DNA of 9,503 nt from Bacillota bacterium (GTDB lineage: Bacteria; Bacillota; Clostridia; Acetivibrionales; JAFADI01): assembly GCA_023424965.1 (NCBI GenBank), contig JAFADI010000038.1, positions 1-9,503 of the forward strand. Direction: 5' to 3'. Made by a program: the position numbers and the translations under genes. Shown in pieces: positions 1 to 7,167 of the stretch (position 1 is the stretch's first letter; every line of letters begins with the position of its first letter). Below the pieces are notes generated by a model. The model was not told where the DNA came from and ran no database searches. It saw nothing but the letters and a program-made list of their open reading frames with translations.

Positions 1-1
1 A

Positions 2-760
2 AACAATATTTTTTATCTCGCCAAATCAATCCCTACCGACGACCAGTCAGCCTGGACATATAAGAACAACTGCTACTACGGCGTAACAGCACCAGGTGAA
101 GATACGACAGCTGTGAAGGCTGACCCGATGCTGGTAAGCCCTAACTCCGCCTCCATTGGCAGGAATACTGCGGACGGGTATAAGCTCAAGGCAGGCTCGC
201 CATGCCTTGGAAGAGGTATCCTTGAAAGTAACAACGGCGGTAAGGATTATTGGGGAAATGCGGTATCTTCAACGGCTGTGCCGAACATAGGAGCCTATAA
301 TGGAGCAGGCATAGCAACGACCTCACCGGTAGATACAACTTCGTACTACACAATAGTAAACAGGAACAGCGGCAAGTCCTTGCAGCCTGCCAGTGCGTCA
401 ACTGCCGACGGTGCAAACATAGTTCAAATGACAAATAGCACGGCTGCAAGCCAGCAGTGGCAGTTTATTGATGCAGGCGGCGGCTACTATAAGATCAAGA
501 ACCGTAACAGCGGCAAGATAATGGATATCAATGGCGCTTCAACAGCCGATGGCGCTGCAAATATCCAATGGACCGACAACGGAGGCAACAACCAGCAGTG
601 GCAGCTTGTAGATGCAGGCGACGGCTACTATAAGATTAAAAACCGCAACAGTGGCAAGATTCTCGATATCAAGGATAAATCAACAGCAGATGGAGCCCAG
701 GACATCCAATGGACCGACAATGGCGGAACCAATCAGATGTGGAGTTTTGTCAAGCAATAA
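2..760 (+). CDS. Secreted beta-helix-like protein with C-terminal ricin B-type (CBM13-like) lectin domain, 5' truncated
   Basis: The reading frame is open from base 2 to the TAA at 758-760, so 252 residues are visible and the true start lies before the window; an internal GTG at 113 is not a convincing start. Residues 1 to about 100 contain the pattern ADPML..., DGYKL-AGSPCLGRG, GGKDYWGN and PNIGAYNG. I recognise this as the end of right-handed parallel beta-helix proteins (pectate-lyase-like or other polysaccharide-active secreted proteins). A short Thr/Ser/Pro-containing linker follows. Residues about 113-252 form one beta-trefoil of three 47-residue lobes, each with YY-I-NRNSGK, a STADGA segment and a QxW motif (Trp153, Trp200, Trp247). 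Such domains bind sugars outside the cell and target an enzyme to polysaccharide. The catalytic part is missing, so the enzyme class (lyase, glycosidase or non-catalytic) cannot be told. The protein ends right after the third lobe. Confidence 0.85.
   Translation, partial: NNIFYLAKSIPTDDQSAWTYKNNCYYGVTAPGEDTTAVKADPMLVSPNSASIGRNTADGYKLKAGSPCLGRGILESNNGGKDYWGNAVSSTAVPNIGAYNGAGIATTSPVDTTSYYTIVNRNSGKSLQPASASTADGANIVQMTNSTAASQQWQFIDAGGGYYKIKNRNSGKIMDINGASTADGAANIQWTDNGGNNQQWQLVDAGDGYYKIKNRNSGKILDIKDKSTADGAQDIQWTDNGGTNQMWSFVKQ
344..757 (+). repeat. Three tandem 141-bp (47-codon) lobes of the ricin-type lectin domain
   Basis: The Tyr-Tyr codon pairs that open each lobe sit at 344, 485 and 626, exactly 141 nt apart. 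The QxW tryptophan codons at 458, 599 and 740 keep the same spacing. Lobes 2 and 3 are nearly the same over YYKIKNRNSGKI and again over the stretch IQWTDNGG, with several differences at third codon positions. Lobe 1 is more diverged (VNRNSGKSLQ, VQMTNS). This is the normal alpha/beta/gamma arrangement of a beta-trefoil lectin, here with unusually uniform spacing. Confidence 0.9.
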
Positions 761-796
761 TTGAAGTGTGATTGACTATATACGGCACAGATTGCT

Positions 797-832
797 AGGG
801 GAGGTTCAAACCCTCCTCTATGCTGATTTTTT
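797..832 (+). terminator. Rho-independent-type terminator after the lectin gene
   Basis: AGGGGAGG (797-804) pairs with CCTCCTCT (812-819) around a 7-nt loop, with one G-T pair. Seven bases later comes a run of six T (827-832). The gap between stem and T-run is longer than ideal. It sits 37 bases after the lectin stop codon and ends only 33 bases before the preferred foldase start at 866, so it may also act as an attenuator for that gene. Confidence 0.65.
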
Positions 833-865
833 AATCAAATGTTGTTAGGGGCGTGCGAAAGAACA

Positions 866-1921
866 ATGTTGAAATCCGGCAAAGGGATCAAATTATCTGG
901 TTTAATTTTATTAATCTTGATACTAGGTACTTGTACGTTGCTCTATTTCAATCGAGGACTATCAGACAGCGATGTGGTTTTTAGCGTAAATGGCGAACCC
1001 GTACAGGCGGGGGAATTCATGCTGCTGTTAAAAAATGAACATGTGGCAGGTACCTATAATTATTTTAAGGCCCGATATGGGGCAGAGGATCAAAAGGATT
1101 TTTGGACGCAAAGGTTTGGCAAAGAGATACCCGTTGAATATGCCAGAAGCCAGACACTGAATGAAGCAAGAAGGATAAAGCTCCAGCAGCTGTTAATGGA
1201 CAAATACGGAATTCAAAGCGATATATCTTACGCTGGTTTTTTGCAGGCCTTAAAAAAAGAAAATGCTTCCAGAAAAGATGCTGTGGCAAAGGGAAAAGCC
1301 ATTTATGGTCCGCAGGAATATGATGAGATCGGTTATTACAGGTATGTTCTTTCCAATAACATTGAAAAGCTCAAAAGAAAAATTGAAGAAACGGAAATTC
1401 AAATATCCGATGACGATCTCAGGAAGAAATATGAAGAATATAAGGGCACGAGCTACAGGATGCCCGATTATATAAAGGTACTTGTAATATCAAAGCCTTT
1501 TGACGAAGGGAAAACCTCCAGGGAGCAAGCCCTCGGAGCGATGAATTCAGCATTGAATGAAATAAAAAACGGGAGTAGCTTTGAAGAAGTAGCGAAAAGA
1601 TACAACAAGAGCGGAGATGCTGACCTGCTGGTTTTTGATGAAAAGTCTGCACGGACCAACAGCCTGAGTAACCCTGAGCTGAAGGCAGCCGTTGATAAAC
1701 TTGGAATCGGTGAAATTAGTGAAATCATCGATACCGGTTACGATTATGAGATTATAAAATGCCTTGATAAAAAGACAGACCGGTACCAGAGCTTTGAGGA
1801 AGTCAAAAATAATGTCAGAATCAGAGCTGCGGATGAAAACTTTGAAAAGATGCTGGATGACATGGTAAATAGTGCTGAGATCAAGGTCAATGACAAAATT
1901 TATAATAAAATATTCCCATAA
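866..1921 (+). CDS. Membrane-anchored SurA/PrsA-like foldase (parvulin-type peptidyl-prolyl isomerase family)
   Basis: From the ATG at 866 the protein has 351 residues. A short basic N-terminus is followed by a hydrophobic segment at about residues 10-28. Cys23 is preceded by L-G-T, which is not a good lipobox, so a signal anchor is more likely than a lipoprotein. Residues about 38-190 resemble the SurA N-terminal chaperone region (VNGEPVQAGEF, DFWTQRFGKE, helical IKLQQLLMDKYGI). Residues about 198-310 resemble a parvulin domain (IKVLVIS, SFEEVAKRYN, KLGIGEISEII, GYDYEIIKCLDK). The usual SHIL opening and the GGDLG loop of active parvulins are not seen, so catalysis is doubtful and a holdase role is possible. 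Expected role: folding of exported proteins on the outer face of the membrane. An in-frame ATG at 839 has no ribosome binding site and lies just behind a terminator T-run. For 866 the nearest purine stretch (AGGGG, 847-851) is rather far away, so the start is uncertain. Confidence 0.7.
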   Translation: MLKSGKGIKLSGLILLILILGTCTLLYFNRGLSDSDVVFSVNGEPVQAGEFMLLLKNEHVAGTYNYFKARYGAEDQKDFWTQRFGKEIPVEYARSQTLNEARRIKLQQLLMDKYGIQSDISYAGFLQALKKENASRKDAVAKGKAIYGPQEYDEIGYYRYVLSNNIEKLKRKIEETEIQISDDDLRKKYEEYKGTSYRMPDYIKVLVISKPFDEGKTSREQALGAMNSALNEIKNGSSFEEVAKRYNKSGDADLLVFDEKSARTNSLSNPELKAAVDKLGIGEISEIIDTGYDYEIIKCLDKKTDRYQSFEEVKNNVRIRAADENFEKMLDDMVNSAEIKVNDKIYNKIFP

Positions 1922-2011
1922 CTCGAAAAAAGGTTTCAACGGCCAGGTCTTGAAGTATTCAAAATTGGTGCTGAAGAACAAAGCATTATACTGACAACTT
2001 CCTCTTCACCT

Positions 2012-2039
2012 GTTTCAAAACCCTACATTATGTTATAAT
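2012..2039 (+). promoter_or_regulatory. Extended -10 promoter for the two-component operon
   Basis: A perfect TATAAT (2034-2039) is preceded by TG one base upstream (2031-2032), giving the extended -10 form TGnTATAAT. The best -35 at 16-bp spacing is GTTTCA (2012-2017), matching only three of six consensus bases, as is common when an extended -10 is present. Transcription would begin near 2046, leaving a leader of about 57 nt before the ATG at 2103. No convincing terminator is visible between the foldase stop (1921) and this promoter. Confidence 0.7.
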
Positions 2040-2102
2040 CGACTTAACAAATAATTGCCCAGAATAACAAAATCCTGCATACCAATTTACCCGGGTGAAG
2101 TC

Positions 2103-3947
2103 ATGAATAGGATGATCTCTTTAATAAGGAATGGTAGAAATATAATAATTGAAAGAGTGGCTGCAGCTGTTTTAAAGCTAAAAGAAAGAATTTTGAATTT
2201 GAAAATAAGCACGAAGTTTGTATTATTTTATATTATACTGCTTGTGCTTTCAGTTTTATTAAGCAGTTTTCTTTTTCAAAGAATTAATTCGAATATATTG
2301 GAAAACAAAATAGGAGCGGCTTCCATTCAGACACTGAATACCATAAGTTCAAGTGTTGATTCCCTGATTGAAAATATCAATAACTATTCCAAAATGATAC
2401 TTTCAAATGAATATATACAGAAGACGCTAACACAAAAGAATGAAACCTTCGATTTGGAAGCATCAAGGACGATCGATGCCTTATTGGCCGGATATATGGA
2501 AGCAATTCCGGCCATATCCTCAATATACCTGTTTGATAACAACGATAATAAATATGCTGTTGACCGGCGGACAATAAAAAGGTTGAAGATCGAAAGTCTG
2601 AAACATGCGAGTTGGTATAATGAGGCTGTAGAAAAAAGGGGCAAATATATCATAAAAATAAATGCAGGAGGAGTTTTTAACGGAGACTCGGAAGAGAATT
2701 ATGTATCTTTTATAAGAATAATCAATGATGTTCAGTTTAACAAACCTATTGGATTTTTGATAATCAATATACCGGATAATTCCTTGAAGGCAACTTATAG
2801 CAAGGCAGTCAGCGGGAATAATGTTTCCATTGCGGTTTTTGATAAAGAAGATACGGTGATTGATTTTGAAAATCCGGCATTGAGTGCTCAAGAAGTCTTG
2901 AGCAATATGAAGGAACTTGATTCTGAAGCAACAGTTTACAAAATCAATAGGGAACCTTATCTGGTTTCCTCTGTAGAATCAGAAAACATAAAATGGAAGT
3001 TTGTCAGTGCAATGCCCTTCAATCAAGTTATCAGTGAATCCAGGCAGTTTGATTTCGTTACATTTTTTATCATTTTGCTAAACAGTATATTCCTGTTTAT
3101 TGGAGCTATATTCATTTCAAGGCTTATTACAACCCCCATTAAGAGACTTCTTGAAGCGATGAAAAAAGCCGAAAAAGGGGAATTCGCTGAAGTTCATATC
3201 CGTTCTGGAAATGATGAAATCGGTAAGCTCCGGGATGGCTATAATGCAATGGTATCAGAAATACAGAATCTCATTGAAAAGATGATGATGGAACAGAAGA
3301 TAAAGCGGAAAGCCGAATTGAATGTACTTCAGGAACAAATAAAGCCGCACTTTCTATACAACAGTCTTGATGCCATTGCATATATGGCGATGGCCGGAAA
3401 AGGAGAGGACGCTTACAATGTTATCATCGCTTTGTCAGATTATTATAGGACATGCTTAAGCAAAGGCAGTGAGGTAATCACCATCGCTGATGAGGTGAAA
3501 AGCGTAAGAAATTATCTTACCATTCAAAAAGTAAGGTTTCCTAAGCAATTTACAGATGAGTATGAAATCGATGAAAGCCTTGAGAATTTTAAGATTTTGA
3601 AACTGATTCTGCAGCCCCTTGTTGAGAATGCGTTGTATCATGGCATCCGGCCGAAGGGTGAAAGTGGGATCATCCGAGTAAAAGTAAAGAGGGAAGATGA
3701 ATGGATCAAGTTGTCGGTAGAAGATGACGGAGTAGGAATGGACGAAAATGAGCTCCATAAAGTCATCGGTTCTGCGTTGGAGACGAATTCAACCAGCTTC
3801 GGATTAAGGGGCACCATCGAACGCTTGAAGATTTTTTACGGGATAGAAAAGGTTTATGACATATGGAGCGTCAAAGGCCAGGGCACGACGATAAATATTC
3901 AAATACCGATGGTTCAGGGGGCTGAGGATGGATACGGACATACTTAA
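2103..3947 (+). CDS. YesM-family membrane sensor histidine kinase
   Basis: Taken from ATG 2103 (614 residues), which has GGGTGA at 2093-2098. The frame also opens at TTG 2055, but that has no ribosome binding site and would lie almost at the predicted transcription start. Two membrane segments (about residues 39-58 and 318-340) flank an outer sensor region of about 260 residues, probably a Cache-type domain. A HAMP linker follows (about 341-393, PIKRLLEAM ... GNDEIGKL). The His_kinase motif QIKPHFLYNSLDAIAYMA carries the phospho-acceptor His416. The ATP-binding domain shows the N box (LVENALYHG, Asn509), the G1 box (DDGVGM, Asp541-Asp542) and the G2 region (GLRGTIERL, from 567). This family phosphorylates AraC-type regulators that control carbohydrate transport genes. 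The partner gene overlaps its 3' end by 20 nt and a transporter follows. The signal is likely an extracellular sugar, perhaps through the binding lipoprotein, but that is not shown here. Confidence 0.93.
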   Translation: MNRMISLIRNGRNIIIERVAAAVLKLKERILNLKISTKFVLFYIILLVLSVLLSSFLFQRINSNILENKIGAASIQTLNTISSSVDSLIENINNYSKMILSNEYIQKTLTQKNETFDLEASRTIDALLAGYMEAIPAISSIYLFDNNDNKYAVDRRTIKRLKIESLKHASWYNEAVEKRGKYIIKINAGGVFNGDSEENYVSFIRIINDVQFNKPIGFLIINIPDNSLKATYSKAVSGNNVSIAVFDKEDTVIDFENPALSAQEVLSNMKELDSEATVYKINREPYLVSSVESENIKWKFVSAMPFNQVISESRQFDFVTFFIILLNSIFLFIGAIFISRLITTPIKRLLEAMKKAEKGEFAEVHIRSGNDEIGKLRDGYNAMVSEIQNLIEKMMMEQKIKRKAELNVLQEQIKPHFLYNSLDAIAYMAMAGKGEDAYNVIIALSDYYRTCLSKGSEVITIADEVKSVRNYLTIQKVRFPKQFTDEYEIDESLENFKILKLILQPLVENALYHGIRPKGESGIIRVKVKREDEWIKLSVEDDGVGMDENELHKVIGSALETNSTSFGLRGTIERLKIFYGIEKVYDIWSVKGQGTTINIQIPMVQGAEDGYGHT

Positions 3948-5541
3948 GGTGATGGTTGTAGATGACGAGGAAATTGCACGAAGCTTTTTGAAAATGTGCA
4001 TTGACTGGAATAGTATCGGAATGGACCTGGTTTGTGAAGCCTCCAGCGGAAGGGAAGCACTGGATTTGATAGAAGAATTTAATCCGGAAATCATCTTTAC
4101 CGATATACAGATGCCCTTTATGGATGGGCTTGAATTCAGCAGAATAGTAGCTGAAACTCATCCTCATATAAGGATCGTGATCTTGACGGCACATAAAGAA
4201 TTTGACTATGCAAAAAAAGGAATTAAAATCGGCGTTTCAGACTTTTTATTAAAACCGATTAATAAAGCCGAGGTATTAAAGATTGCTCTAAACGTAAAAG
4301 AAAAAATTGAGGCCGAAAAAAGGCACTGGAATGAATTCAATCAAATTAAAAAGCAACTAGAAGAAAATTATCTGCATATGAGGGAGAAGTTCCTGATTGA
4401 GATGCTGGTAACCGGCGCGGATATGGACAACCTGGATGAAAAATTAAATTATTTCTATCCGGAGGCCCTGCCTGATTATTTCCAGGTTTCACTTGTGGAG
4501 ACCGCCCATTCGGAAATTGTTGAGAATATCAGTGAGGAAAAAAGACTGCTCCTGGGATTGAAGAGCATTGACATCGTCAAGCAGTATTTCAGAGAGGATA
4601 AAAATGTTGATATTTTCTTTGATAACAGCCGGCGTATCGTAATTCTGACAAAGGACCCGGAAATGGATTTGATTGGCTGCTGCGAACAGTTGAAGTCCCT
4701 TATCATCAACAGAATCAAATGCTATGTGTCCATAGGAATCGGGAACGGCTACAATGACTGCAGGCGAATAAGCCAGAGCTATAAGGAAGCCATGGACGCA
4801 TTAAAATATGGCATCGTTTCAGGTAGAAACCATGTCGTATGCTTTAATGATGATATGAGTTTCAGCGGACAGCATTGGGACTTCAGGGTCGAGGACATTG
4901 GGGAATTAGGCTTTTTTGTTAAGGCGGGTTTGGATGAAAAAGCCGTAAGCATCATAGATGATGTATTTTCAAAGATAGCGGATTCAAGGAATGTAACCAT
5001 AGAAAAGGTAAGGGTGGTATCCACCAATATCATCTCGGCCATTTTGGGCGCGATCGCCGAAATGGGTCTATCCTATGGGGACATTTACGGAACGGAGAGC
5101 CTTCCTTACGGCAGGATATTTGAAATTGATACGATGACGGACATGGAAGAATATCTGAGGGCCCTGGTGCTTTCCTCCATAAGCGCTATTAAGACTATAC
5201 GGACCAGGAAGAGCAAAAAGATTATAGATGATATATTGGATTACTTGAAAATGAATTTGTCTGATTGCGACCTGGCTCTATCCAATACAGCGCAGAAATT
5301 TTTCGTCAATCCCAGCTATTTAAGCCGCATATTCAAGCAGGAGACAGGGCAAAGCTTCACGGAATATCTTGCAAGGATAAGAATGGAAAAAGCCATTGAG
5401 CTCTTGAACGGTACGGATATGAAAGCATACCAGGTTGCCGATGCTGTCGGGATAAAGGACCCCTATTATTTCAGCAATTGCTTTAAGAAGTTTACCGGCT
5501 TATCTGTTAACGAGTATAAAAAACCCAGGGAACAAAAGTGA
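3928..5541 (+). CDS. YesN-type response regulator (receiver, GGDEF_2-like middle, AraC-family DNA-binding domain)
   Basis: The ATG at 3928 has AGGGGG (3916-3921) six bases upstream, inside the kinase gene. The 537-residue protein begins with a receiver domain: acidic pair Asp12-Asp13, phospho-acceptor Asp59 in FTDIQMP, Thr87 in LTAHKEFDYA and Lys109 in LLKPI, so all key residues are present. Residues about 115-150 are a likely helical linker rich in Lys and Glu. Residues about 180-310 contain YVSIGIGN ... EAMDALKYG ... GRNHVVCF, the look of a degenerate GGDEF-like (GGDEF_2/PucR-type) domain without a GGDEF motif, so probably no catalysis. Residues about 429-537 are a full AraC-type double helix-turn-helix (NPSYLSRIFKQETGQSFTEY and DPYYFSNCFKKFTGLSVNEY). 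Expected to be phosphorylated by the upstream kinase and to activate the transporter promoter at about 5683-5711. The overlap implies translational coupling with the kinase. Confidence 0.93.
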   Translation: MDTDILKVMVVDDEEIARSFLKMCIDWNSIGMDLVCEASSGREALDLIEEFNPEIIFTDIQMPFMDGLEFSRIVAETHPHIRIVILTAHKEFDYAKKGIKIGVSDFLLKPINKAEVLKIALNVKEKIEAEKRHWNEFNQIKKQLEENYLHMREKFLIEMLVTGADMDNLDEKLNYFYPEALPDYFQVSLVETAHSEIVENISEEKRLLLGLKSIDIVKQYFREDKNVDIFFDNSRRIVILTKDPEMDLIGCCEQLKSLIINRIKCYVSIGIGNGYNDCRRISQSYKEAMDALKYGIVSGRNHVVCFNDDMSFSGQHWDFRVEDIGELGFFVKAGLDEKAVSIIDDVFSKIADSRNVTIEKVRVVSTNIISAILGAIAEMGLSYGDIYGTESLPYGRIFEIDTMTDMEEYLRALVLSSISAIKTIRTRKSKKIIDDILDYLKMNLSDCDLALSNTAQKFFVNPSYLSRIFKQETGQSFTEYLARIRMEKAIELLNGTDMKAYQVADAVGIKDPYYFSNCFKKFTGLSVNEYKKPREQK

Positions 5542-5604
5542 TAGAATAAATATATGGAGTTCAACGATGAACGGTATCACACCGATCAAGGGAACAATAC
5601 ATTT

Positions 5605-5634
5605 AAAGGGCCGTTTTGCAACAGCCCTTTCTCT
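5605..5634 (+). terminator. Hairpin ending the two-component transcript (weak T-tract)
   Basis: AAAGGGC (5605-5611) pairs perfectly with GCCCTTT (5624-5630). Inside it, after one mismatch, GTT (5613-5615) pairs with AAC (5620-5622) around a TTGC loop. Downstream bases are pyrimidine-rich (CTCT) but there is no clean T-run, so termination may be partial. A smaller hairpin (CGGT 5572-5575 with ACCG 5581-5584) precedes it. Both lie upstream of the promoter at 5683-5711, so they belong to the end of the kinase/regulator mRNA. Confidence 0.5.
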
Positions 5635-5677
5635 ATGCTTAAAAAAAGTAAAGATTTTATATCTTGAAGTAATGAAG

Positions 5678-5692
5678 TTTCATTCAATGAAA
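5678..5692 (+). promoter_or_regulatory. Operator-like inverted repeat TTTCATT-C-AATGAAA across the -35 region
   Basis: TTTCATT (5678-5684) and AATGAAA (5686-5692) are perfect 7-bp arms around a single C. The repeat covers the predicted -35 hexamer at 5683-5688. Nearby TGAAGT occurs twice in direct orientation (5665-5670 and 5673-5678), and TGAAAG is at 5688-5693. AraC-type regulators often bind direct repeats next to the -35, so either pattern could be the site of the encoded regulator. A perfect repeat over the -35 would equally suit a repressor. Binding is inferred from position only. Confidence 0.4.
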
Positions 5693-5711
5693 GCCTGCAG
5701 CACCTTATAAT
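5683..5711 (+). promoter_or_regulatory. Promoter for the sugar-uptake operon
   Basis: TATAAT (5706-5711) is a perfect -10. At exactly 17-bp spacing lies TTCAAT (5683-5688), which matches three of six -35 consensus bases. A weak -35 is what an activator-dependent promoter would show. Transcription would start near 5718, about 37 nt before the lipoprotein ATG. The ribosome binding site AGGGGAGG (5741-5748) is very strong. Confidence 0.65.
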
Positions 5712-5754
5712 TGAGGCATAGCAAGGACTTACAAAAATTAAGGGGAGGAAAAAC

Positions 5755-7107
5755 ATGAAAAAGACATTGGTAAAGGTAGTAAGCCTCATTTGTGCTTTAG
5801 CGATGGTATTCAGCCTGGCGGCATGCGGAGGAAAAGCGCCGGAAGCATCTGACAACAACGATGCAAAGACGGAAGCGCCAAAGGCTGATACATCAAAGGA
5901 GGCAGCAAAAGAGCCTGTAACACTTAAGCTATGGTCCCAATTTTCAGATCCAAAATCAACAGACGGCAACTTCATAGCATTTTATAAATCACTGGATGCT
6001 ATAAAAACTGCACTGCCTGACATAAAGATTGAACATGACGGCACAGAAGGGGAGGCATACAAGACGAAGATCAAGACAGCGATGGCGGCGAATGAGCTTC
6101 CGGATATATTCTTTGCATGGGGAGCCGGGTTCGCAGAGCCTATGGTCAAATCCGGACAGGTTCTACCCATCGATGAATACCTGAATGACGGTACACTGGA
6201 TAAGGTCGTTCCGGGCACAATGGTGAATTTCACTTATGACGGAAAAGTGTATGGCCTGCCATACAGCATAGCTGTTGCATCTCTGTATTGCAACAAGGAA
6301 CTGTTTGATGCGAACAGTGTGAAGCTTCCGGAGACGTATGAGGATTTGGTCGCAGCGGTAAAAACATTTAGTTCAAAGGGAATTACGCCGATCATTCTCG
6401 GCGAAAAAGATTTATGGCCTGGACTGATGCCCTTTGGGATTCTGGCGGCACGTTCGGCAGGAGCCCAGGGCTTAAGCGATGCTCTCTCAAAGAAGGCTTC
6501 CTTTGATACGCCCGAAATGCTGGAAGCAGCCAGGAAGTTAAAGGAATTATCGGATTTGAAAGCTTTTGGAGCAAACGCGATGGGCACCTCCTATAATGAT
6601 TCTGCAAGTGCCTTCAAACAGGGAAAAGGCGCCATGATGTATATGGGAAGCTGGCTCAATGGCGACATAGAAGCGGAGGATTCCCAGGTTAAGGGCAAGG
6701 TCGTTCCCATCAAGTTCCCCTCCCTCGCAGGAGGAAAAGGAAATATCGATGAATTCCTGGGTGGATCCGGTGAAACTTTCATGATCAGCGCCCAGACCAA
6801 GCAGAAGGAAGCGGCAGTAAAAGCTGTGAAGTTTATATGTGAGAATATGTCAAAGGAACAGTTCCTCGCAGGTTCGGGGTCACCGGCCTGGAAGGGGGAT
6901 ATGGGAGATACCTCTAAGCTGAACCAGGTGTCCGTACAGGTTAGCGAACTGACAAAGTCTGCAAAAGGCTTCGTATACTGGCTGGATGTTATGGTTGATT
7001 CCAAGAGTGCAGAGACAATAAAGAACTCTATCGCCCAATTGATATCAAACAAAGTCACTCCTGAACAGTTCTGTAAAGATTTGCAGAAGATGAATTCGGC
7101 ACAATAA
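5755..7107 (+). CDS. Sugar-binding lipoprotein of an ABC importer (extracellular solute-binding protein family 1)
   Basis: The ATG at 5755 follows AGGGGAGG at six-base spacing. The 450-residue product has a lipoprotein signal: basic MKKTLVKVV, a hydrophobic stretch and lipobox SLAAC with the lipidated Cys24, then a low-complexity Ala/Glu/Lys/Asp tether to about residue 55. The mature part (VTLKLWSQF..., PDIFFAWG, DGKVYGLPYS, YCNKELFDAN, PETYEDLVAAVKTF, FKQGKGAMMYMGSW, EAAVKAVKFI) is typical of family 1 binding proteins of carbohydrate (CUT1) importers. It sits outside the membrane, captures an oligosaccharide and delivers it to the permeases encoded downstream. It is the first gene after its own promoter and is followed by a strong hairpin, consistent with excess production over the permeases. 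The sugar cannot be read from the sequence; the downstream GH3 gene suggests a beta-linked oligosaccharide. Confidence 0.93.
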   Translation: MKKTLVKVVSLICALAMVFSLAACGGKAPEASDNNDAKTEAPKADTSKEAAKEPVTLKLWSQFSDPKSTDGNFIAFYKSLDAIKTALPDIKIEHDGTEGEAYKTKIKTAMAANELPDIFFAWGAGFAEPMVKSGQVLPIDEYLNDGTLDKVVPGTMVNFTYDGKVYGLPYSIAVASLYCNKELFDANSVKLPETYEDLVAAVKTFSSKGITPIILGEKDLWPGLMPFGILAARSAGAQGLSDALSKKASFDTPEMLEAARKLKELSDLKAFGANAMGTSYNDSASAFKQGKGAMMYMGSWLNGDIEAEDSQVKGKVVPIKFPSLAGGKGNIDEFLGGSGETFMISAQTKQKEAAVKAVKFICENMSKEQFLAGSGSPAWKGDMGDTSKLNQVSVQVSELTKSAKGFVYWLDVMVDSKSAETIKNSIAQLISNKVTPEQFCKDLQKMNSAQ

Positions 7108-7131
7108 GTGATAGGCATAATTTATATTGGG

Positions 7132-7167
7132 AAAGAGTGGTTAAGGCGTAAGCCTTAACCACTCTTT
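7132..7167 (+). terminator. Perfect 16-bp intercistronic hairpin with GUAA tetraloop between binding protein and permease genes
   Basis: AAAGAGTGGTTAAGGC (7132-7147) is fully complementary to GCCTTAACCACTCTTT (7152-7167), and the loop GTAA (7148-7151) fits the very stable GNRA class. Only four T (7165-7168) end the structure before AA, so it is a partial terminator at best. It starts 24 bases after the lipoprotein stop and ends 18 bases before the preferred permease ATG at 7186. The likely role is to protect the upstream mRNA from 3' decay and/or stop most transcripts, so that binding protein exceeds permease. Confidence 0.75.

Noticed and set aside
839..868. Earlier foldase start at ATG 839, adding MLLGACERT
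   Set aside because: No ribosome binding site, and it would sit seven bases after the terminator T-run; the normal signal-anchor pattern begins at 866.
929..937. Lipobox around Cys23 of the foldase
   Set aside because: The residue before Cys is Thr (L-G-T-C), which does not fit the usual Gly/Ala/Ser rule, so a signal anchor is more likely.
1547..1981. 144-residue minus-strand open frame over the end of the foldase gene
   Set aside because: Antisense shadow with no family resemblance; the plus-strand frame has clear foldase features.
2055..2102. Kinase start at TTG 2055
   Set aside because: It lies within about ten bases of the predicted transcription start and has no ribosome binding site, while ATG 2103 has one.
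5541..5755. Catabolite repression (cre) site near the transporter promoter
   Set aside because: I looked for the cre consensus pattern by eye in the main gaps and found no match with the right spacing.
6591..7118. 175-residue minus-strand open frame over the binding-protein gene
   Set aside because: It lies wholly antisense to a well-supported gene apart from its last bases, shows no recognisable family and has no plausible promoter or ribosome binding site context.
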